From Segatella salivae DSM 15606 (GTDB lineage: Bacteria; Bacteroidota; Bacteroidia; Bacteroidales; Bacteroidaceae), in the NCBI RefSeq assembly GCF_000185845.1, contig NZ_GL629647.1:2069613-2086810 (forward strand): DNA of 17,198 bases. Direction: 5' to 3'. Each line of letters starts with the position of its first letter. The stretch's first letter is position 1. Positions 1-8,497 of this stretch are shown piece after piece. The notes beneath the pieces are model-generated. The model was not told the origin of the DNA, made no database searches, and saw nothing but the letters and a program-made list of their open reading frames with translations. A program made the position numbers and the translations under genes.

Positions 1-513
1 TTAACCCAGGGTAGCCTGCACTATCGTTTGGCAACCCTGGGCTATCAAAAGCGCAACACCTACGGCGTTGGTACGTTCAATCCATAACATGAATTACATT
101 ATGTTGCGCCAGAAAATATAGCGAATTAATCAAAAAAAGCGCAACACCTACGGCGTTGAAACATGTATTTTGTAATACAATTGATGGCAACATGCGAATA
201 AATAAACGCCAAAAGGTGCCAATATTCCAATGAATGAATTCGCCATTGCTAATGTTGCAACTACGCAACGCCGTAGGTGTTGTACCTTTGATAGCCCAAG
301 GTTGACGAGCGAAAGCGAAGTCAACCCTGGGTCATTTGCCGCGAGTGGCAACAACGCTGTAGGCGTTGTACCTTTTATTCCTTAGTATTTTATCGAAGCA
401 TTCCACGCAGAAAATGTACAACACCTACGACGTTGACCTCCACACAACACGCATAACCCAGGGTAGGCTGACGCCAACCCTGGGCTATGAAAGGTACAAC
501 GCCTTCAGCGTTG
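1..513 (-). repeat. Left composite repeat cluster, inverted relative to right cluster
   Basis: Non-coding repeat block. Seen in order: stem-loop A (5-41), 17-base palindromes at 54-70, 142-158 and 266-282, one 66-bp unit between about 160 and 272, a 12-bp stem-loop with one mismatch (295-331), palindromes at 352-368 and 419-435, a CCCAGGGT/ACCCTGGG stem-loop (457-484), and a palindrome at 497-513. The reverse complement of 3-70 is identical over 68 bases to 17067-17134. The stretch around 160-215 matches, as reverse complement, the end of the second right-hand unit near 17000-17065. The outer half (about 283-513) is more diverged and its orientation is less clear. Short open frames inside it follow repeat sequence and are not convincing genes. 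Confidence 0.85.
5..41 (-). repeat. Stem-loop A, left copy (conserved 13-base loop)
   Basis: Arms CCCAGGGT (5-12) and ACCCTGGG (34-41), then an A·A mismatch and an inner GCC/GGC stem. The loop is TGCACTATCGTTT, the exact reverse complement of the loop in all three right-hand copies (16602-16614 and equivalents). Confidence 0.8.
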
Positions 514-557
514 AACTGCAAATGCATTATAAACAGCGTTATTTTACATGAAGAACT

Positions 558-604
558 GCGTCATTTTATCGCGTAAAATGACGCACTTTATCGTGTAAAA
601 TGAT
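558..604. repeat. TCGYR stem-loop pair, copy 1
   Basis: A perfect 11-bp stem (558-568 with 574-584) closes a five-base loop TCGCG. Immediately after it a second, weaker copy has loop TCGTG (591-595) flanked by TTTA/TAAA. Related sequences lie in three other intergenic gaps of this window (6815-6895, 12151-12200, 15918-15963), so this is a dispersed family. There is no T-run after the stem, so a simple terminator is unlikely. Confidence 0.7.
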
Positions 605-922
605 AGAGATTGTGTTGTCTATCCTGTGTCTTTTCTTTATAGTTGGCATAAGAAATTGATTTTTATAGGTTTATATTGTATTCAAAGTAAACTTTAATTT
701 GCTGTGGAAAAGTATTTTGTGGTAAATCTTTTCATCGTTTGTGATGGTGCATTTATGGTTGATTTGTTCTGTTCTTATAAAGGAGTGGGACCATTCTTTT
801 GCTGTATAGAGGTGAGGAAGTGAGGCTTTGTAAAGGAGGATGATACTTGAAATGTGATGAGTTGTGAATCAAAACGGCGGATTAGAGTGCTATTTTTCTG
901 GGCAAAAGGCATTGGATTTGTC
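605..922. other. Intergenic stretch, nothing recognised
   Basis: About 320 bases between the left repeats and the HU terminator. I find no convincing open frame, tRNA-like fold or long palindrome. A purine-rich AAAGGAGG at about 835 resembles a Shine-Dalgarno sequence but is followed only by frames of a few codons. Confidence 0.6.
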
Positions 923-968
923 TCAAAAGAAAAGCGGACTCACCAATGAAAATCATTGAAAAGTCCGC
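923..968 (-). terminator. Intrinsic terminator of the HU gene
   Basis: On the minus strand, 30 bases past the HU stop, arms 962-968 and 934-940 (GCGGACT and complement) form a 7-bp GC-rich stem. An inner CAATGA/TCATTG stem (944-949 with 953-958) extends it, and a T-rich tract follows (complement of 923-933). This is the classic stem plus U-tract layout. Confidence 0.8.
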
Positions 969-997
969 GTAAATAAAGTTGCGATTAATCTTTACAA

Positions 998-1273
998 TTA
1001 TGCGTTTACAGCGTCAGCGAGTTCTGCACCTGCTTTGAACTTAGCCACTTTCTTAGCTGCAATCTTGATTTTTGCCTTAGTTGCAGGGTTGATTCCCTCG
1101 CGAGCTGGACGCTCATTAACACTGAAAGTGCCAAAACCTACGAGCTGAATCTTATCGCCTTTCACGAGAGCTTCCTTGATAGCAGCTGTTGTTGCGTCTA
1201 ATGCTTTCTTTGCTTCTGCCTTGCTCAAGCCTGCGCCTGCAGCAATCTTGTCGATCAATTCTGTTTTGTTCAT
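998..1273 (-). CDS. HU-family DNA-binding protein
   Basis: A 91-residue nucleoid protein of the HU/IHF family. It binds DNA as a dimer with little sequence preference, bends it and helps compact the chromosome. The N-terminal helices (about 1-40) begin MNKTELIDKIA. The GFGTF turn lies at 46-50, and the beta-arm region (about 53-76) contains REGINPATK, whose proline is the residue that intercalates in DNA in this family. Length is normal for HU. The ATG at 1273 is preceded by a clear promoter and the gene is followed by its own terminator, so it is a single-gene unit. It is divergent from the rhomboid gene across 216 bases. HU and IHF subunits look alike at this length; the generic HU label is safest. 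Confidence 0.96.
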   Translation of the reverse strand: MNKTELIDKIAAGAGLSKAEAKKALDATTAAIKEALVKGDKIQLVGFGTFSVNERPAREGINPATKAKIKIAAKKVAKFKAGAELADAVNA

Positions 1274-1326
1274 AATTTTGTTTTAATTAGATGATTATTT
1301 AATGAATAATTCGTTACTTTATTTGG

Positions 1327-1357
1327 CAAATATAGATGATTCCTTTCATAAATCAAA
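1327..1357 (-). promoter_or_regulatory. Bacteroidota-type promoter of the HU gene
   Basis: On the minus strand a -33 TTTG (1354-1357) is separated by 19 bases from a perfect -7 box TATATTTG (1327-1334), matching the TTTG-N19-TAnnTTTG pattern of the primary sigma factor in this phylum. Transcription would start near 1320, giving a leader of about 45 bases without a Shine-Dalgarno sequence. Confidence 0.75.
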
Positions 1358-1440
1358 TAAAAAAGCGAAAAAAGTGGAATAAAATAGTAAAAATTGCCTT
1401 GAAACGGCCTTTCTATGGACTATTTAAACGATATTTTTCG

Positions 1441-1448
1441 TATTTTTG
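1441..1448 (+). promoter_or_regulatory. Probable -7 box of the rhomboid promoter
   Basis: TATTTTTG fits TAnnTTTG and sits 41 bases before the start codon. No good -33 TTTG is found at the usual distance, so the match rests on the -7 box alone. Confidence 0.55.
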
Positions 1449-1489
1449 CAGTCAAATAACAATTAGACAACAATAAAAAATCAACTCAA

Positions 1490-2449
1490 ATGATGCGTAT
1501 TCCCACCGTAACGAAGAACCTTCTCCTCATCAACGTGATTGCGTTTATCTTGATGTGGCTGCTTCAAAGAGTTAGTTTCATGGGAGGAACTCCGATAGAC
1601 CTCAACAACATCTTTGGTCTTCATTTCTTCCTTGCGACAGATTTTCAATTCTATCAGCTCTTTACTTACATGTTCATGCATGCCAACTTAGAACATATTT
1701 TCTTTAATATGTTTGCGCTATGGATGTTTGGTATGGTTGTAGAACATGTGTGGGGACCGCGTAGGTTCTTGTTTTATTACATTATATGTGGTATTGGTGC
1801 CGGAATCTTTCAAGAGGCAGCACAGTTTTGTTCGTTCTATTTGACAGTGTCATCTCACATCCCTTCGTTCACGATAGGACAACTTCCACAGATTGCTTAC
1901 CAGCTATCTCCGATGTTGAATAACTGGACTACAGTCGGTGCTTCGGGTGCTATTTATGCCATACTGCTGGCATTTGGTATGCTGTTTCCAAACGAACGAT
2001 TGTTTATTATCCCCATCCCCATCCCTATAAAAGCTAAGTTTTTCGTCATGATATATGCCGGAATACAACTTGTTATGGCGCTATCGACGACGAGTGATAA
2101 CGTGGCTCACCTGGCTCATCTCGGTGGAATGATAGTGGGATTCGTCTTGATTCGTTATTGGAGAAGGCATCCGGGAGTTGGTAATAACGCTTTACAAGGG
2201 CAGCAGTTCTTTGATAATTTGAAGCGTAAATGGGACCATCGTAAGCAGCAACAAGGGGGAAATGGGAATGCCACTCACGTCAATGGAGACGATAATGTCA
2301 ATCGACAGAGCGACTGGGAATATAATCGTCGCAAGCAAGAAGATCAGGAAGAAGTAGACAGAATCCTTGATAAGATTCGCAAAAGTGGTTATGATAGTCT
2401 TTCAGCGGATGAGAAACGGAGGCTCTTTGAAAGTAGTAAGAAGAACTGA
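1490..2449 (+). CDS. Rhomboid-family intramembrane serine protease
   Basis: A 319-residue polytopic inner-membrane protease that cuts transmembrane segments of other proteins. The catalytic serine is in GASG (Ser152) and the partner histidine is His210 in a HxxGxxxG segment (210-217). HANLEHIFFN (64-73) carries His69 and Asn73, the oxyanion-site residues of the family. Hydrophobic segments near 11-25, 58-82, 94-108, 148-166, 183-199 and 205-222 fit the six-helix rhomboid core. A hydrophilic tail (about 225-319) is charged and ends in a helical motif (about 287-319) that I recall at the end of other Bacteroidota rhomboids. Two adjacent ATG codons (1490 and 1493) make the exact start ambiguous by one residue. 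The next gene begins 11 bases after the stop, so the two are probably co-transcribed. The substrate is unknown. Confidence 0.93.
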   Translation: MMRIPTVTKNLLLINVIAFILMWLLQRVSFMGGTPIDLNNIFGLHFFLATDFQFYQLFTYMFMHANLEHIFFNMFALWMFGMVVEHVWGPRRFLFYYIICGIGAGIFQEAAQFCSFYLTVSSHIPSFTIGQLPQIAYQLSPMLNNWTTVGASGAIYAILLAFGMLFPNERLFIIPIPIPIKAKFFVMIYAGIQLVMALSTTSDNVAHLAHLGGMIVGFVLIRYWRRHPGVGNNALQGQQFFDNLKRKWDHRKQQQGGNGNATHVNGDDNVNRQSDWEYNRRKQEDQEEVDRILDKIRKSGYDSLSADEKRRLFESSKKN

Positions 2450-2460
2450 CGGCAGCGACT

Positions 2461-3552
2461 ATGATGCATAATCTGAAACGATTCTCTTTGCAAATGGTGG
2501 CTGGAGCCAATCTGGCTACTATCTTAGTGATGCTTCTTGTGGGGCATTCGGATCGCTTAAACCCTATAAAACATCAGGTGTTAGCTAATGCCGGACTCGT
2601 TTTTCCCGTTTTTCTTATTATCAATTTTGGCTTTCTTGCCTTTTGGCTTTGCTTCAAAAAGAAAGGTGCTTTGTTGCCACTTGCGGGCTATCTTGTTTGT
2701 TATGGTCCTGTGAGAACCTATATTCCATTTAACATTCCACAGTCAGTTCCCAACAAAGCGATTAAGGTAATGTCTTATAATGTGTGGAGTTTTGCGGGGT
2801 GGAAGCGCTATGCTGATGGGAAGTTTCCTATCTTGGAATATATTAAAGTGCAGCATCCTGATATCTTATGTATGCAAGAAGCCATGACAAATGAAATCGG
2901 ACAACATCGTGTAGACGCTGTTCTTGATAAATTATATGCTTATAAAGACACGCTGAGATATTCGCAAACGAGTGATTGTATCGCCTTATACAGTAGATAT
3001 CCCATTGTTTCTCATGAGCGCATTAGCTATCCATCGAAGGGAAATTTGAGTGGAGCCTTTGAGGTAAAGATAGGGAATGACACCGTGATTATAGTCAATA
3101 ACCACCTTGAAACTACGGGACTTTCCAATGAGGATAAACGTGAGTTTAAGTCGTTAGTAAAGGGAGATTTAAAGGTGACGGCAGCCAAACAAACTTCTTA
3201 TCGCTTAGTAGATAAGCTTGGAGATGCCTCGGCTAAGCGAGCGGTTCAGGCTGATGCAGTTGCTCGATATATTAGTAATCATTTAGACAAAAGCATGATA
3301 GTGTGTGGCGATTTCAATGATACGCCCATATCTTATGCTCGACATACCATTGCAAAAAACCTCATTGATTGTTATGTTTCCACAGGAAATGGTCCGGGAG
3401 TAAGCTATCATGCTGGAGGAATGTATGTGCGAATAGATCATATTATGTGTACAAAAGATTGGCAACCTTATGCTTGTAAGGTCGACCATAGTATTGGAGA
3501 ATCAGACCACTACCCAATAGTTTGCTGGTTGAAAAAGCGAGGAAATGGTTGA
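2461..3552 (+). CDS. Membrane-anchored endonuclease/exonuclease/phosphatase-family protein
   Basis: A 363-residue protein with an N-terminal membrane region (hydrophobic stretches about 11-28, 42-64 and 69-84) followed by a metal-dependent phosphoesterase domain (about 100-360). Metal and catalytic positions of the EEP fold are all visible: SYNVWS with Asn107, MQEA with Glu140, NNHLET with His215, GDFND with Asp284 and Asn286, Asp326 in RIDHI, and SDHYP with Asp349 and His350. The family includes DNases, sphingomyelinases and phosphoinositide phosphatases, so the substrate cannot be read from the motifs. With this topology the domain most likely faces the periplasm, though that is inference. 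The start is one of two ATGs (2461 or 2464). It follows the rhomboid gene by 11 bases and precedes secDF by 129 bases. Confidence 0.9.
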   Translation: MMHNLKRFSLQMVAGANLATILVMLLVGHSDRLNPIKHQVLANAGLVFPVFLIINFGFLAFWLCFKKKGALLPLAGYLVCYGPVRTYIPFNIPQSVPNKAIKVMSYNVWSFAGWKRYADGKFPILEYIKVQHPDILCMQEAMTNEIGQHRVDAVLDKLYAYKDTLRYSQTSDCIALYSRYPIVSHERISYPSKGNLSGAFEVKIGNDTVIIVNNHLETTGLSNEDKREFKSLVKGDLKVTAAKQTSYRLVDKLGDASAKRAVQADAVARYISNHLDKSMIVCGDFNDTPISYARHTIAKNLIDCYVSTGNGPGVSYHAGGMYVRIDHIMCTKDWQPYACKVDHSIGESDHYPIVCWLKKRGNG

Positions 3553-3601
3553 AAAAAATATATTTCACGCGTATAAATTTTACAGACTGCAAGAAATTTT
3601 G

Positions 3602-3609
3602 TATTTTTG
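3602..3609 (+). promoter_or_regulatory. Probable -7 box of the secDF promoter
   Basis: TATTTTTG fits TAnnTTTG, 72 bases before the secDF start codon and about 50 bases after the preceding stop. The -33 element is weak (a TTTTACA near 3578). Its presence suggests secDF can be transcribed separately from the upstream pair. Confidence 0.55.
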
Positions 3610-3681
3610 CACGTCTACATATAATAGTAGGAACTTTCTTATTAAATTTAGAAAAACAATAAATCAATAACTAATAAAAAG

Positions 3682-6672
3682 ATGCAAAACAAAGGAATTG
3701 TAATTTGTACAGCTGTTCTTCTGACGCTTGCAAGCATTTTCTATCTTTCATTCTCGGTTGCCACAGGTTACTATGACAGCCAAGCTGCAAAGATTAAAGA
3801 CCCAATTGCGAGACAGGATTATAAAGATTCTGTGAAGTATTTGGGCATTTACTCCTATCAAAAGTGCTTGGAGACCCAGATAGGACTGGGACTTGACCTC
3901 AAAGGTGGTATGAATGTGATTCTTGAAATCTCTGTTCCCGATGTATTGGAAACGTTGGCAGATCACAAGACGGACCCCGCTTTTGTTAAATCAATGAAGC
4001 AAGCTCGCACTGAAGAAGAGACGAGTCAGAGTGATTTTATATCACTTTTTGTGAAGTATTATCATCAAAATGCACCGGGACATCGCCTTGCTGAGCTTTT
4101 TGCTACACAGCAATTACAAGGTAAAATCAATCCACAGAGCACTGATTCAGAAGTAGAGAAGGTGTTACGACAGGAAGTTCAGGCTGCAATTGATAACTCT
4201 TTCAACGTTGTACGCACTCGTATTGATAAGTTTGGAGTTGTACAACCCAACATTCAGAAACTCGAAGGACAGACTGGTCGCATTATGGTTGAGATGCCAG
4301 GTATCAAAGAACCTGAGCGCATGCGTAAGCTTTTACAGGGTAGTGCGAATCTGGAGTTCTGGGAAACATACAATGCTGACGAGGTAATTCCTTATTTGCA
4401 ACAACTTGATAGCCGTCTTGCGAACGACGCTTCTAATGATACTACCGCTGTAAAGAAGGCCATTAAGAAGGCTGATGCAAAGAAGGTTAAGTTACAATTG
4501 AAGAATAATGACGACGAGACTCCTACTCAAAAGAGCAATGCACAGATGGAAGCTGCGAAGAAACAACACCCATTGTTGGCAATGCTTCAGACCACAGGAC
4601 AGAACTCTTTGGCACTCGTTGGTTATGCAAGTGTACGCGATACAGCTGCTATTAGCAAGTTAATCTATGGACAAACTGCTAAGCAGATTCTTCCAACCGA
4701 CCTCAAATTGCTTTGGAGTGCAACGCCAGAAGATGGTATCAAAGCTAAGAATATTTATGGTCTTTACGCTATAAAGGTTTCATCAAGTAACGGACAAGCT
4801 CCTCTACAGGGCGACGTTGTAGTTGATGCAAAGGATGAGTTCAATCATGTAACAGGCCAACCTGAGGTCAACATGACTATGAATACAGAAGGTGCACGCC
4901 GTTGGGCTGCGCTGACAAAAGCTAATGTTGGTAAGGCCATTGCTATCGTTTTGGATAATGCAGTGTACTCTGCTCCACGCGTAAATGGTGAGATTGATGG
5001 TGGCTCAAGTGCTATTTCTGGTAACTTTACCGTAGAAATGACGAAAGACCTTGCCAATACTTTGAAGTCAGGTCGTATGCCAGCACCTGCTCGAATCGTT
5101 CAAGAAGAGGTGGTAGGTCCTACACTCGGTGCCGCATCTATACAGCAAGGAATCATCTCTTTCGCAATCGCCTTCGTGCTGTTGATTATCTATATGGTGC
5201 TGATGTATAACTTTATACCAGGTATGATCGCTAATGCGGCGTTGATAGTTAACGTGTTCTTCACGCTCGGTATACTCACTTCGTTCCAGGCGGCATTGAC
5301 AATGTCGGGTATTGCAGGTATGGTTCTGTCGTTAGGTACGGCAGTCGACGCCAACGTTCTTATCTATGAACGCATCAAAGAAGAGCTAAGAGCGGGCAAA
5401 GGAATGAAGCAAGCAGTCGCCGCGGGATATAGTAATGCCTTCTCAGCTATCTTTGATTCTAACTTAACTTCACTCATAACCGGTGTTATCCTCTATGTCT
5501 TCGGAACCGGACCTATCCAAGGTTTCGCGACAACTTGGATTATAGGTATTGTTTGTTCGTTCTTCAGTGCTGTGTTCTTGACAAGACTTGTTTTTGAACA
5601 TCAACTCAACAAAGACCGTTGGATGAATCTAAAGTACTGGACAAGTGTTAGTAAAAACCTTATGCAGAATAAGGATTATAAGTTCATGTCCATGTATAAA
5701 GGCACCTTCACTATAGCCATTTTAGCTGCTGTTGTCTTTATAGGTAGCTTCTTTGTTCGCGGACTTTCTCAGAGCATTGACTTCACTGGAGGTCGTAACT
5801 ACGTTGTACAGTTCGAGAAACCAACCGAGCCTGAGCAGGTACGTGAAGTCTTAACACATGTGTTCCCAGGCTGTACTACCAACGCTCTTTCACTCGGAAC
5901 AGACAATAGAACGATTCGAATCTCAACCAACTATAAGATAGAATCTAACAGTCCTACGGTTGATGATGAGGCCGAAAGTAAGTTATATCAGGGCTTGAAA
6001 CAGGCTGGTTTAGTTTCTCAAAAGAGTGTACAGGCGTTCAAAAATCCTGATGTTCGCACCGGAGGTTCTATCATAAGTAGTTCTAAAGTAGGTCCTTCTG
6101 TGGCTAAGGATGTAACTTATGGCGCTATCATCAGTGTCATTATCGCACTCGTTGCCATCTTCCTTTATATCCTTATACGCTTCCGCAACGTGGCCTTCTC
6201 AGCCGGTTCAACCATCGCTTTGATTTTCGATGCCTTGACGGTTGTAGGATTCTTCTCACTGCTTCAAGGATTGTTACCATTCTCTTTAGAGGTCGATCAG
6301 ACGTTTATTGGTGCAGTTTTGACCGTCATTGGTTACTCTATCAACGATAAAGTGGTTGTGTTCGACCGTATTCGTGAGAACTTCCGTCTCCATCCAAAAC
6401 AGGATGTACAGAAAGTTTTCAATGATTCTATCAACCAAACATTGGCACGTACCATCAACACGGGCTTCTCTACGTTGATCGTATTGGTAGTAATTCTGTT
6501 GTTAGGTGGTAAGAGTATTCAGCCGTTTGCTTTCGCTATGACTCTTGGTGTGGTATTCGGTACGCTCTCATCAATCTTCATTGCTTCGCCAATCGCTTAC
6601 CTCTTCATGGGTAAAACGATTAAAGACCGCCGCTTAGAAGAGGTTGCTCTTGGGGCGGAAGAACAGAAATAA
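3682..6672 (+). CDS. secDF: Protein translocase subunit SecDF (SecD-SecF fusion)
   Basis: A 996-residue fusion of the two RND-like Sec accessory subunits, which use the proton gradient to draw preproteins out of the SecYEG channel into the periplasm. The SecD part (about 1-650) starts with one transmembrane helix, then the LGLDLKGGM motif (68-77), a large periplasmic domain and a membrane bundle with GTAVDANVLIYERI containing Asp556. The SecF part (about 670-996) has SIDFTGG with Asp700 and a second bundle with INDKVVVFDRIRENF containing Asp889. These are the paired intramembrane acidic sites of the family. A lysine-rich hydrophilic stretch near residues 240-295 lies in the periplasmic domain. 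Fused SecDF is usual in Bacteroidota. No frameshift or missing motif is seen. A strong terminator follows 50 bases after the stop. Confidence 0.97.
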   Translation: MQNKGIVICTAVLLTLASIFYLSFSVATGYYDSQAAKIKDPIARQDYKDSVKYLGIYSYQKCLETQIGLGLDLKGGMNVILEISVPDVLETLADHKTDPAFVKSMKQARTEEETSQSDFISLFVKYYHQNAPGHRLAELFATQQLQGKINPQSTDSEVEKVLRQEVQAAIDNSFNVVRTRIDKFGVVQPNIQKLEGQTGRIMVEMPGIKEPERMRKLLQGSANLEFWETYNADEVIPYLQQLDSRLANDASNDTTAVKKAIKKADAKKVKLQLKNNDDETPTQKSNAQMEAAKKQHPLLAMLQTTGQNSLALVGYASVRDTAAISKLIYGQTAKQILPTDLKLLWSATPEDGIKAKNIYGLYAIKVSSSNGQAPLQGDVVVDAKDEFNHVTGQPEVNMTMNTEGARRWAALTKANVGKAIAIVLDNAVYSAPRVNGEIDGGSSAISGNFTVEMTKDLANTLKSGRMPAPARIVQEEVVGPTLGAASIQQGIISFAIAFVLLIIYMVLMYNFIPGMIANAALIVNVFFTLGILTSFQAALTMSGIAGMVLSLGTAVDANVLIYERIKEELRAGKGMKQAVAAGYSNAFSAIFDSNLTSLITGVILYVFGTGPIQGFATTWIIGIVCSFFSAVFLTRLVFEHQLNKDRWMNLKYWTSVSKNLMQNKDYKFMSMYKGTFTIAILAAVVFIGSFFVRGLSQSIDFTGGRNYVVQFEKPTEPEQVREVLTHVFPGCTTNALSLGTDNRTIRISTNYKIESNSPTVDDEAESKLYQGLKQAGLVSQKSVQAFKNPDVRTGGSIISSSKVGPSVAKDVTYGAIISVIIALVAIFLYILIRFRNVAFSAGSTIALIFDALTVVGFFSLLQGLLPFSLEVDQTFIGAVLTVIGYSINDKVVVFDRIRENFRLHPKQDVQKVFNDSINQTLARTINTGFSTLIVLVVILLLGGKSIQPFAFAMTLGVVFGTLSSIFIASPIAYLFMGKTIKDRRLEEVALGAEEQK

Positions 6673-6683
6673 TGATTCAAAAC

Positions 6684-6715
6684 AAGGTGTAACATCCTCA
6701 GTGGTGTTACTCCTT
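6684..6715 (+). repeat. Stem-loop in the secDF 3' region
   Basis: AAGG and GTAACA (6684-6694, T at 6688 mismatched) pair with TGTTAC and CCTT (6705-6715). It lies just before the terminator and lacks a T-run, so it may protect the mRNA end. The role is inferred. Confidence 0.4.
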
Positions 6716-6722
6716 AAATGAT

Positions 6723-6762
6723 AAAAGTCTGCAAATGCAAGTGCGTTTGCAGACTTTTTTCT
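6723..6762 (+). terminator. Intrinsic terminator of secDF
   Basis: A 16-bp stem (6723-6738 with 6743-6758, one T·G pair) around a four-base loop AAGT, followed by a T-run. The A-run at its start could also make it act on the minus strand. Confidence 0.9.
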
Positions 6763-6814
6763 TTTCAATCCATATTGGAAATATAAGCTAAGGCTCTTTA
6801 CTCATCAAACAATC

Positions 6815-6895
6815 TGTGTCATTTCGTGCGATGATTTGCGTCATTTAACGCGCTAAAACCTATCATATTACACGACAATTAGGCTCATTTCATTT
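6815..6895. repeat. TCGYR stem-loop family, degenerate copy 2
   Basis: Contains GTCATTTCGTGCGATGA, then TGCGTCATTTAACGCG with CTAAAA, and TATTACACGA, recognisable as decayed versions of the stem-loops at 558-604. No perfect stem remains. Confidence 0.4.
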
Positions 6896-7150
6896 TGCTC
6901 TTTATTATCAACCATACTGCCACCATAAAAGTTTTAATGTGCTACGCTGTATGGGTTGTGCTTTTGATAGCCTGCGATTGATGAGGAACGATTCTCCCTT
7001 GATTAAACGATTACATTTAGAAAGAATGTAGTATATAGTGAGTTTTTCTTAAAAATGCAGGGAGATTATGAGGTGGGTGATGGGTGGTTTTATCATGGAT
7101 TTAAGTCTTTTCTCCCGTGTTTTATCCGAACACACCATCCATAATAAATC
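6896..7150. other. Intergenic stretch in the convergent gap, nothing recognised
   Basis: Part of the 634-base gap between the secDF and OmpH stops. I see no gene, promoter or strong stem here. Confidence 0.5.
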
Positions 7151-7156
7151 ATATTA

Positions 7157-7252
7157 CTCCCCTCTCTCTTCTGAGAGGGGTTGGGGGAGAGGCCTTTTCT
7201 CTCTTTAATCTCTGTGCATTGGGATTGTGGGAGAGGCTTTCTCTCTCTTTAA
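7157..7252. repeat. CT/GA-rich dispersed repeat, copy 1
   Basis: A perfect 8-bp stem CCCCTCTC/GAGAGGGG (7159-7166 with 7173-7180) is followed by two direct copies of a 24-base sequence starting GGGAGAGGC (7185-7208 and 7229-7252, two differences). A reverse-oriented relative lies at 15771-15814. A short open frame crossing this segment (7117-7323) is not a credible gene. Confidence 0.65.
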
Positions 7253-7286
7253 AAAGAAAGGGGCGGAATCAAATTCCGCCCCTTTT
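7250..7286 (-). terminator. Intrinsic terminator of the uppS-bamA-OmpH block
   Basis: A 13-bp stem (7257-7269 with 7273-7285) around a three-base loop. On the minus strand it is followed by a T-rich tract (complement of 7250-7256). It lies 21 bases beyond the last OmpH stop. Confidence 0.85.
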
Positions 7287-7306
7287 GAACTGTATGTTAG
7301 CTTCGT

Positions 7307-7807
7307 TTACTTCATTTTGTTGAGTTGAGCTTTCACCTCAGCAGTAACATCTTTGCTCAAAGTATCGCTGATATAAGGGATGCCAGAGCTTACATCCATG
7401 ATGTAAACATAGCCACCTGCCTTGCCGACAGCTTTGATAGCGTTAACCAATTTGGTAGTGATAGGTTGCATTTTCTCCTGCTGTTCCTTAGACAAAGTCT
7501 GTTGATTGTCTTGCAAAGCCTGCTGATATTTCTGATAGAGCCCATTGAGTTCGTTCTCAGTTTCCTGCTGCTTTGTAGCGTTCATTGTAGACTTATTCTT
7601 CTCATAGTCTTGGCTTTTACGCTGCAATTCGTCTTGCATTGCTTTGAGATCATTCTCAAACTGCTTTGCTTTTGCTTCCATTTCGCCACGTGCCTTGATG
7701 AATTCAGGCATCTGAGACATTACTTCCTGTGCGTTGATGTGACCAAATTTCTGTGCGAATGTCGCAAGAGGAGCGAACATCAACATCATTAAAAGAATCT
7801 TTTTCAT
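7307..7807 (-). CDS. OmpH/Skp-family periplasmic chaperone, distal copy
   Basis: A 166-residue exported protein. Residues 1-18 form a signal peptide, cleaved after TFA so that the mature form starts QKFGHINAQEVM. Residues about 35-115 are rich in Lys, Glu and Gln and should form the long coiled coil whose trimer tentacles hold unfolded outer-membrane proteins. The C-terminal part (about 115-166, KAGGYVYIMDVSSGIPYIS) completes the small trimer-forming body. Length matches Skp. It is last in the block, 132 bases after the first OmpH gene and just before a strong terminator. In other Bacteroidota I recall a glutamate racemase gene next; here transcription ends instead. Client specificity relative to the first copy is unknown. 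Confidence 0.92.
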   Translation of the reverse strand: MKKILLMMLMFAPLATFAQKFGHINAQEVMSQMPEFIKARGEMEAKAKQFENDLKAMQDELQRKSQDYEKNKSTMNATKQQETENELNGLYQKYQQALQDNQQTLSKEQQEKMQPITTKLVNAIKAVGKAGGYVYIMDVSSGIPYISDTLSKDVTAEVKAQLNKMK

Positions 7808-7939
7808 TTTGTTTTCGTTTTATTGTTTGTTATATAATCATTTTTTATTTGATGCATTCTTGAGACTGCTTTTTGTCATTTCAGCAATAGCTATGACGCG
7901 CTTGGTCTCCTGTTTAGTGTCAGAGAGTGGGCTGAAAGC

Positions 7940-8479
7940 TTAGCGGCTGTATCCCAATTTCTGTAAAACCTCGTTGGAAATGTCTATTTTTGGGCTGCCG
8001 AAGATGATGCCTTGGTCACTCGAACGATCGACAACAAGGCTGTAACCACGTAGTTCTGATATCTCTTTTACAGCGTTATAGACTTCCTCTTGGATAGGCG
8101 CCATCAAGGCTTCTCGCTTTTTGAACAACTCACCTTCAGGCCCAAAGTATTTCTTTTTCAAGTCGGCTGCGGCCTTTTCTTTGTTCATTATCTGCTCTTG
8201 TTTAGTCTTTTTCTGCTCTTGAGAGAGGAAAACCGACTCGTTCTGATAGTTCTTATACATCGTACTTGCTTCGGTATTGAGCGCCTCTACCTCTGCTTGC
8301 CACTTCCGACTGACTTGATTTAGTTGCTCGTTTGCACGTTCATAGGCTGGAATATTCTTGAAAATATATTCCATATCGACTAAAGCGAACTTCTGTGCAG
8401 AGGCAGACGATGGTAAAAGTGTGAGCAGGAAGAAAGGTAACATGAACCTTAGTGCCTTGTTATAAAATGTTTTTTTCAT
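7940..8479 (-). CDS. OmpH/Skp-family periplasmic chaperone, proximal copy
   Basis: A 179-residue paralogue of the next gene. The signal peptide covers 1-28 (cleavage after SASA, mature form starts QKFALVDMEYIFKNIP). A charged coiled-coil region spans about 45-125 and a C-terminal body has GYSLVVDRSSDQGIIFGSP (145-163), the same layout as the distal copy (YVYIMDVSSGIPYIS). It presumably escorts outer-membrane proteins to BamA, encoded directly upstream. The 166-base gap from bamA carries three copies of a 14-base sequence able to form alternative hairpins in the transcript. Two tandem Skp-like genes beside bamA are normal for the phylum. The two copies differ enough that they may not be redundant. 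Confidence 0.92.
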   Translation of the reverse strand: MKKTFYNKALRFMLPFFLLTLLPSSASAQKFALVDMEYIFKNIPAYERANEQLNQVSRKWQAEVEALNTEASTMYKNYQNESVFLSQEQKKTKQEQIMNKEKAAADLKKKYFGPEGELFKKREALMAPIQEEVYNAVKEISELRGYSLVVDRSSDQGIIFGSPKIDISNEVLQKLGYSR

Positions 8480-8497
8480 ATCTGTTTGTTTTTAGTT

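Noticed and set aside
77..551. Short open frames of 61-68 codons in the left cluster
   Set aside because: They run through hairpins and repeat sequence, overlap each other on both strands, and have no domain or export signal.
834..860. Strong Shine-Dalgarno-like AAAGGAGG followed by ATG codons
   Set aside because: The frames stop within a few codons, and genes in this phylum rarely use such sites.
7117..7323. 68-codon plus-strand frame in the convergent gap
   Set aside because: It crosses the CT/GA repeat and the operon terminator and overlaps the end of the OmpH gene.
7325..7792. 155-codon frame opposite the distal OmpH gene
   Set aside because: A shadow of the OmpH coiled coil on the other strand; the OmpH gene has signal peptide, motif and operon support.
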